From NCBI GenBank assembly GCA_002298165.1, contig DBMI01000028.1:62001-126000 (forward strand): a stretch of 64,000 nucleotides of DNA, given 5' to 3'. Positions 62,499-64,000 of this stretch are shown piece after piece. This stretch comes from Desulfarculales bacterium UBA702. Lineage in GTDB: Bacteria > Desulfobacterota > Syntrophobacteria > Syntrophobacterales > Syntrophobacteraceae. The first letter of the stretch is position 1. The number at the start of each line of letters is the position of its first letter. The position numbers and the translations under genes are program-made. The notes beneath the pieces are model-generated. The model did not search any database and was not told the origin of the DNA. It saw nothing but the letters and a program-made list of their open reading frames with translations.

Positions 62499-63383
62499 AT
62501 GACCAATACCATTTTCCTCCAGCAACTTGTAAACGGCGTCTCGGTCGGCAGCCTTTATGCACTCGTTGCCATCGGATATACAATGGTTTACGGTATTTTG
62601 CGGCTCATCAACTTCGCCCATGGCGACCTGCTCATGGTAGCCGCTTACGCTGCCATATTCGGGATGGGTATTTTCAGCAATTCGTGGATCGCATTTCCGC
62701 TTGCTATAATAATAACAGGGTGTATCGGGATACTTCTGGACAGAACCGCATACAAGCCGCTCCGCAATGCTCCCAGGATCTCGCTGCTCATCTCCGCGAT
62801 CGGCGCCTCGTTTCTGCTTGAAAACCTTTTCCTCGTTATTTTCGGAGGTGTTCCAAAGCCCTTTCCGAGACCGGATTTTTTTGCCAGCGTAATTGATATC
62901 GGCGCTCTTCGGATCCCGGTACTAACAATTTATGCACCTATTATAACTATTTTGCTCTTCCTGGGATTGCTCTATATCGTCTATCGCACGAAGGCCGGCA
63001 AGGCTATGCGGGCTGCTTCCCGCGACTTTGAAACCACTCGTCTGATGGGAATCAACCTGGACAGGATAATTGCTTTAACTTTCCTGCTGGGGTCGTGCCT
63101 GGCCGCCGCGGGCGGGATTATGTGGGCTATGAAATACCCGCAGGTAAATCCATTCATGGGAATATTTCCCGGGATAAAAGCATTTGTTGCTGCCGTACTG
63201 GGCGGAATTGGAAACATAACAGGGGCGCTGGTAGGAGGATTTCTCCTGGGCTTGGGAGAGATCATGATTGTTGCGCTGATGCCTGAGCTGGCACAGTACC
63301 GGGACGCCCTGGCATTCGTAATACTTATTCTTGTACTTCTTTTCAGGCCGAGGGGAATAATGGGGGAAACGATTGTCGAGTGA
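62499..63383 (+). CDS. livH: Branched-chain amino acid ABC transporter permease LivH
   Basis: A 294-residue membrane permease with about eight helices. It begins MTNTIFLQQLVNGVSVGSLYALVAIGYTMVYG, the usual LivH start, and has GGIGNITGALVGGFLLG near the C-terminus and a final FRPRGI. The frame continues upstream but without similarity, so ATG at 62499 is chosen despite a weak ribosome binding site. It pairs with LivM in importing leucine, isoleucine, valine or related compounds. In this family substrates can also be amides or short-chain acids. Confidence 0.92.
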   Translation: MTNTIFLQQLVNGVSVGSLYALVAIGYTMVYGILRLINFAHGDLLMVAAYAAIFGMGIFSNSWIAFPLAIIITGCIGILLDRTAYKPLRNAPRISLLISAIGASFLLENLFLVIFGGVPKPFPRPDFFASVIDIGALRIPVLTIYAPIITILLFLGLLYIVYRTKAGKAMRAASRDFETTRLMGINLDRIIALTFLLGSCLAAAGGIMWAMKYPQVNPFMGIFPGIKAFVAAVLGGIGNITGALVGGFLLGLGEIMIVALMPELAQYRDALAFVILILVLLFRPRGIMGETIVE

Positions 63384-64000
63384 TTTTCAGGAACAATCAG
63401 GCGCGGTACAAGTACGGGGCGGCCTTACCCACCGGCAGAAAACGCTGCTGAATGTGGCAGCGCTCCTTTGCTGTCTGGGAATACTTGCCCTGTTCAGCCG
63501 GTACGGTTCCGAATATCACGTACGAATACTTAATAACATGGCGATTTTCATAACTCTCGCCGTCAGCTACAACCTTGTAAACGGAGTTTGCGGCATACTG
63601 CACCTGGGGCCCAATGCTTTTGTAGCAATCGGTGCATACACTTCAGCGCTGCTCACCCTTAGTCCGTCTGAAAAACAGATCAACTTCATCATAAACGATC
63701 TCATATGGCCGCTTAGTATCGTACAGGTGCCATTCGCGCTCTCTTTGGTTGCGGCCGGAATAATGGCGGCGCTTTTCGCTTTCATTATATCTTTTCCTGT
63801 ATTCAGGGTCAGAGGCGATTACCTGGCAATTGTCACCTTCGGGTTCGGCGAGGTGGTGCGCGTGCTCTGCAATGCGGCACAAAGCATTACAAACGGTCCG
63901 CTAGGCCTGAAGAACCTGGAGCCCTATACAAACCTTTGGTGGTCGTGGGGGATAGCTATCCTGACCATCGTGTCCATAACGAAGCTTATCAACAGCAGCT
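63373..64000 (+). CDS. livM: Branched-chain amino acid ABC transporter permease LivM (partial)
   Basis: The first about 209 residues of LivM; the gene runs past the right edge. It starts at TTG (63373) with GGGGG six bases upstream, overlapping livH by 11 bases in another frame. The family hallmarks are visible: NNMAIFITLAVSYNLVNGVCGILHLGPNAFVAIGAY and DYLAIVTFGFGEVVRVL. An N-terminal hydrophobic helix (VAALLCCLGILALF) comes first. The ATPase genes livG and livF and a binding protein are expected beyond the window. Confidence 0.88.
   Translation, partial: MSSDFQEQSGAVQVRGGLTHRQKTLLNVAALLCCLGILALFSRYGSEYHVRILNNMAIFITLAVSYNLVNGVCGILHLGPNAFVAIGAYTSALLTLSPSEKQINFIINDLIWPLSIVQVPFALSLVAAGIMAALFAFIISFPVFRVRGDYLAIVTFGFGEVVRVLCNAAQSITNGPLGLKNLEPYTNLWWSWGIAILTIVSITKLINSS

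Noticed and set aside
1..64000. Search for CRISPR arrays, insertion sequences, prophage and rRNA or tRNA genes
   Set aside because: No regularly spaced repeats, transposase-like frames, phage structural genes or conserved RNA motifs were seen by eye.

Overview
The window looks like a stretch of chromosome from a hopanoid-making, Gram-negative, probably anaerobic bacterium, most likely in the former Deltaproteobacteria (Desulfobacterota; Syntrophobacter, Desulfomonile or Geobacter relatives). This is inferred from hpnI/hpnJ/hpnK/hpnN-type genes, an Aquifex-type aconitase beside citrate synthase, a fumarate reductase/succinate dehydrogenase-fumarase block, a PAS/AAA/Fis regulator paired with a NifX-like protein, and several TolC-type outer membrane proteins. 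Gene density is high, intergenic spaces are short and base composition looks uniform. I see no rRNA, tRNA, CRISPR array, insertion sequence or prophage. TTG and GTG starts are common, and two genes seem to start at CTG.

1-6.1 kb: an RND exporter of the HpnN type (its C-terminus lies beyond the left edge), a TolC-like channel, then a YdjC-type deacetylase overlapping a polyprenyl-phosphate-type glycosyltransferase. 6.1-13.2 kb (minus strand): two unknown small proteins and a five-gene run HAD phosphatase-TolC-EmrA-EmrB-M24 peptidase. 13.4-16.8 kb: ABC-F ATPase, LysR regulator and a chagasin-like protease inhibitor. 16.9-21.5 kb (minus): hpnJ, hpnK, two small EamA/SMR membrane proteins and hpnI, a hopanoid side-chain modification cluster with a possible flippase. 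21.6-23.9 kb: acetolactate synthase with the small subunit first (ilvN then ilvB), with a promoter and a clear terminator.

24-29.4 kb: HD nucleotidase, IspG, a long RelA/SpoT homologue with a damaged hydrolase site, an ABM-domain protein, and HU with a strong terminator. 29.8-32.2 kb: an orphan TolC and a secreted transglutaminase-like protein. 32.5-42.4 kb: central carbon block acn-gltA-frdA-frdB-ssadh-fumC followed by a UbiA prenyltransferase. 42.4-46.8 kb: solo HicB, UvrB, a membrane-anchored coiled-coil protein, a small secreted basic protein and a ferritin-like protein.

46.9-51.3 kb: a CstA/BtsT-type carbon transporter with its LytS/LytTR-type two-component pair. 51.6-57.9 kb (minus): DegT aminotransferase, then gap-pgk-tpiA-secG with palindromes upstream of gap, and a DUF62 SAM hydrolase. 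58-62.1 kb: an unusual sigma54-activator-like regulator lacking key AAA+ residues, coupled to a NifX-like protein, then a receiver-only response regulator and a Cache-domain histidine kinase. 62.3-64 kb: start of a branched-chain amino acid ABC operon (livH, livM, cut by the right edge).
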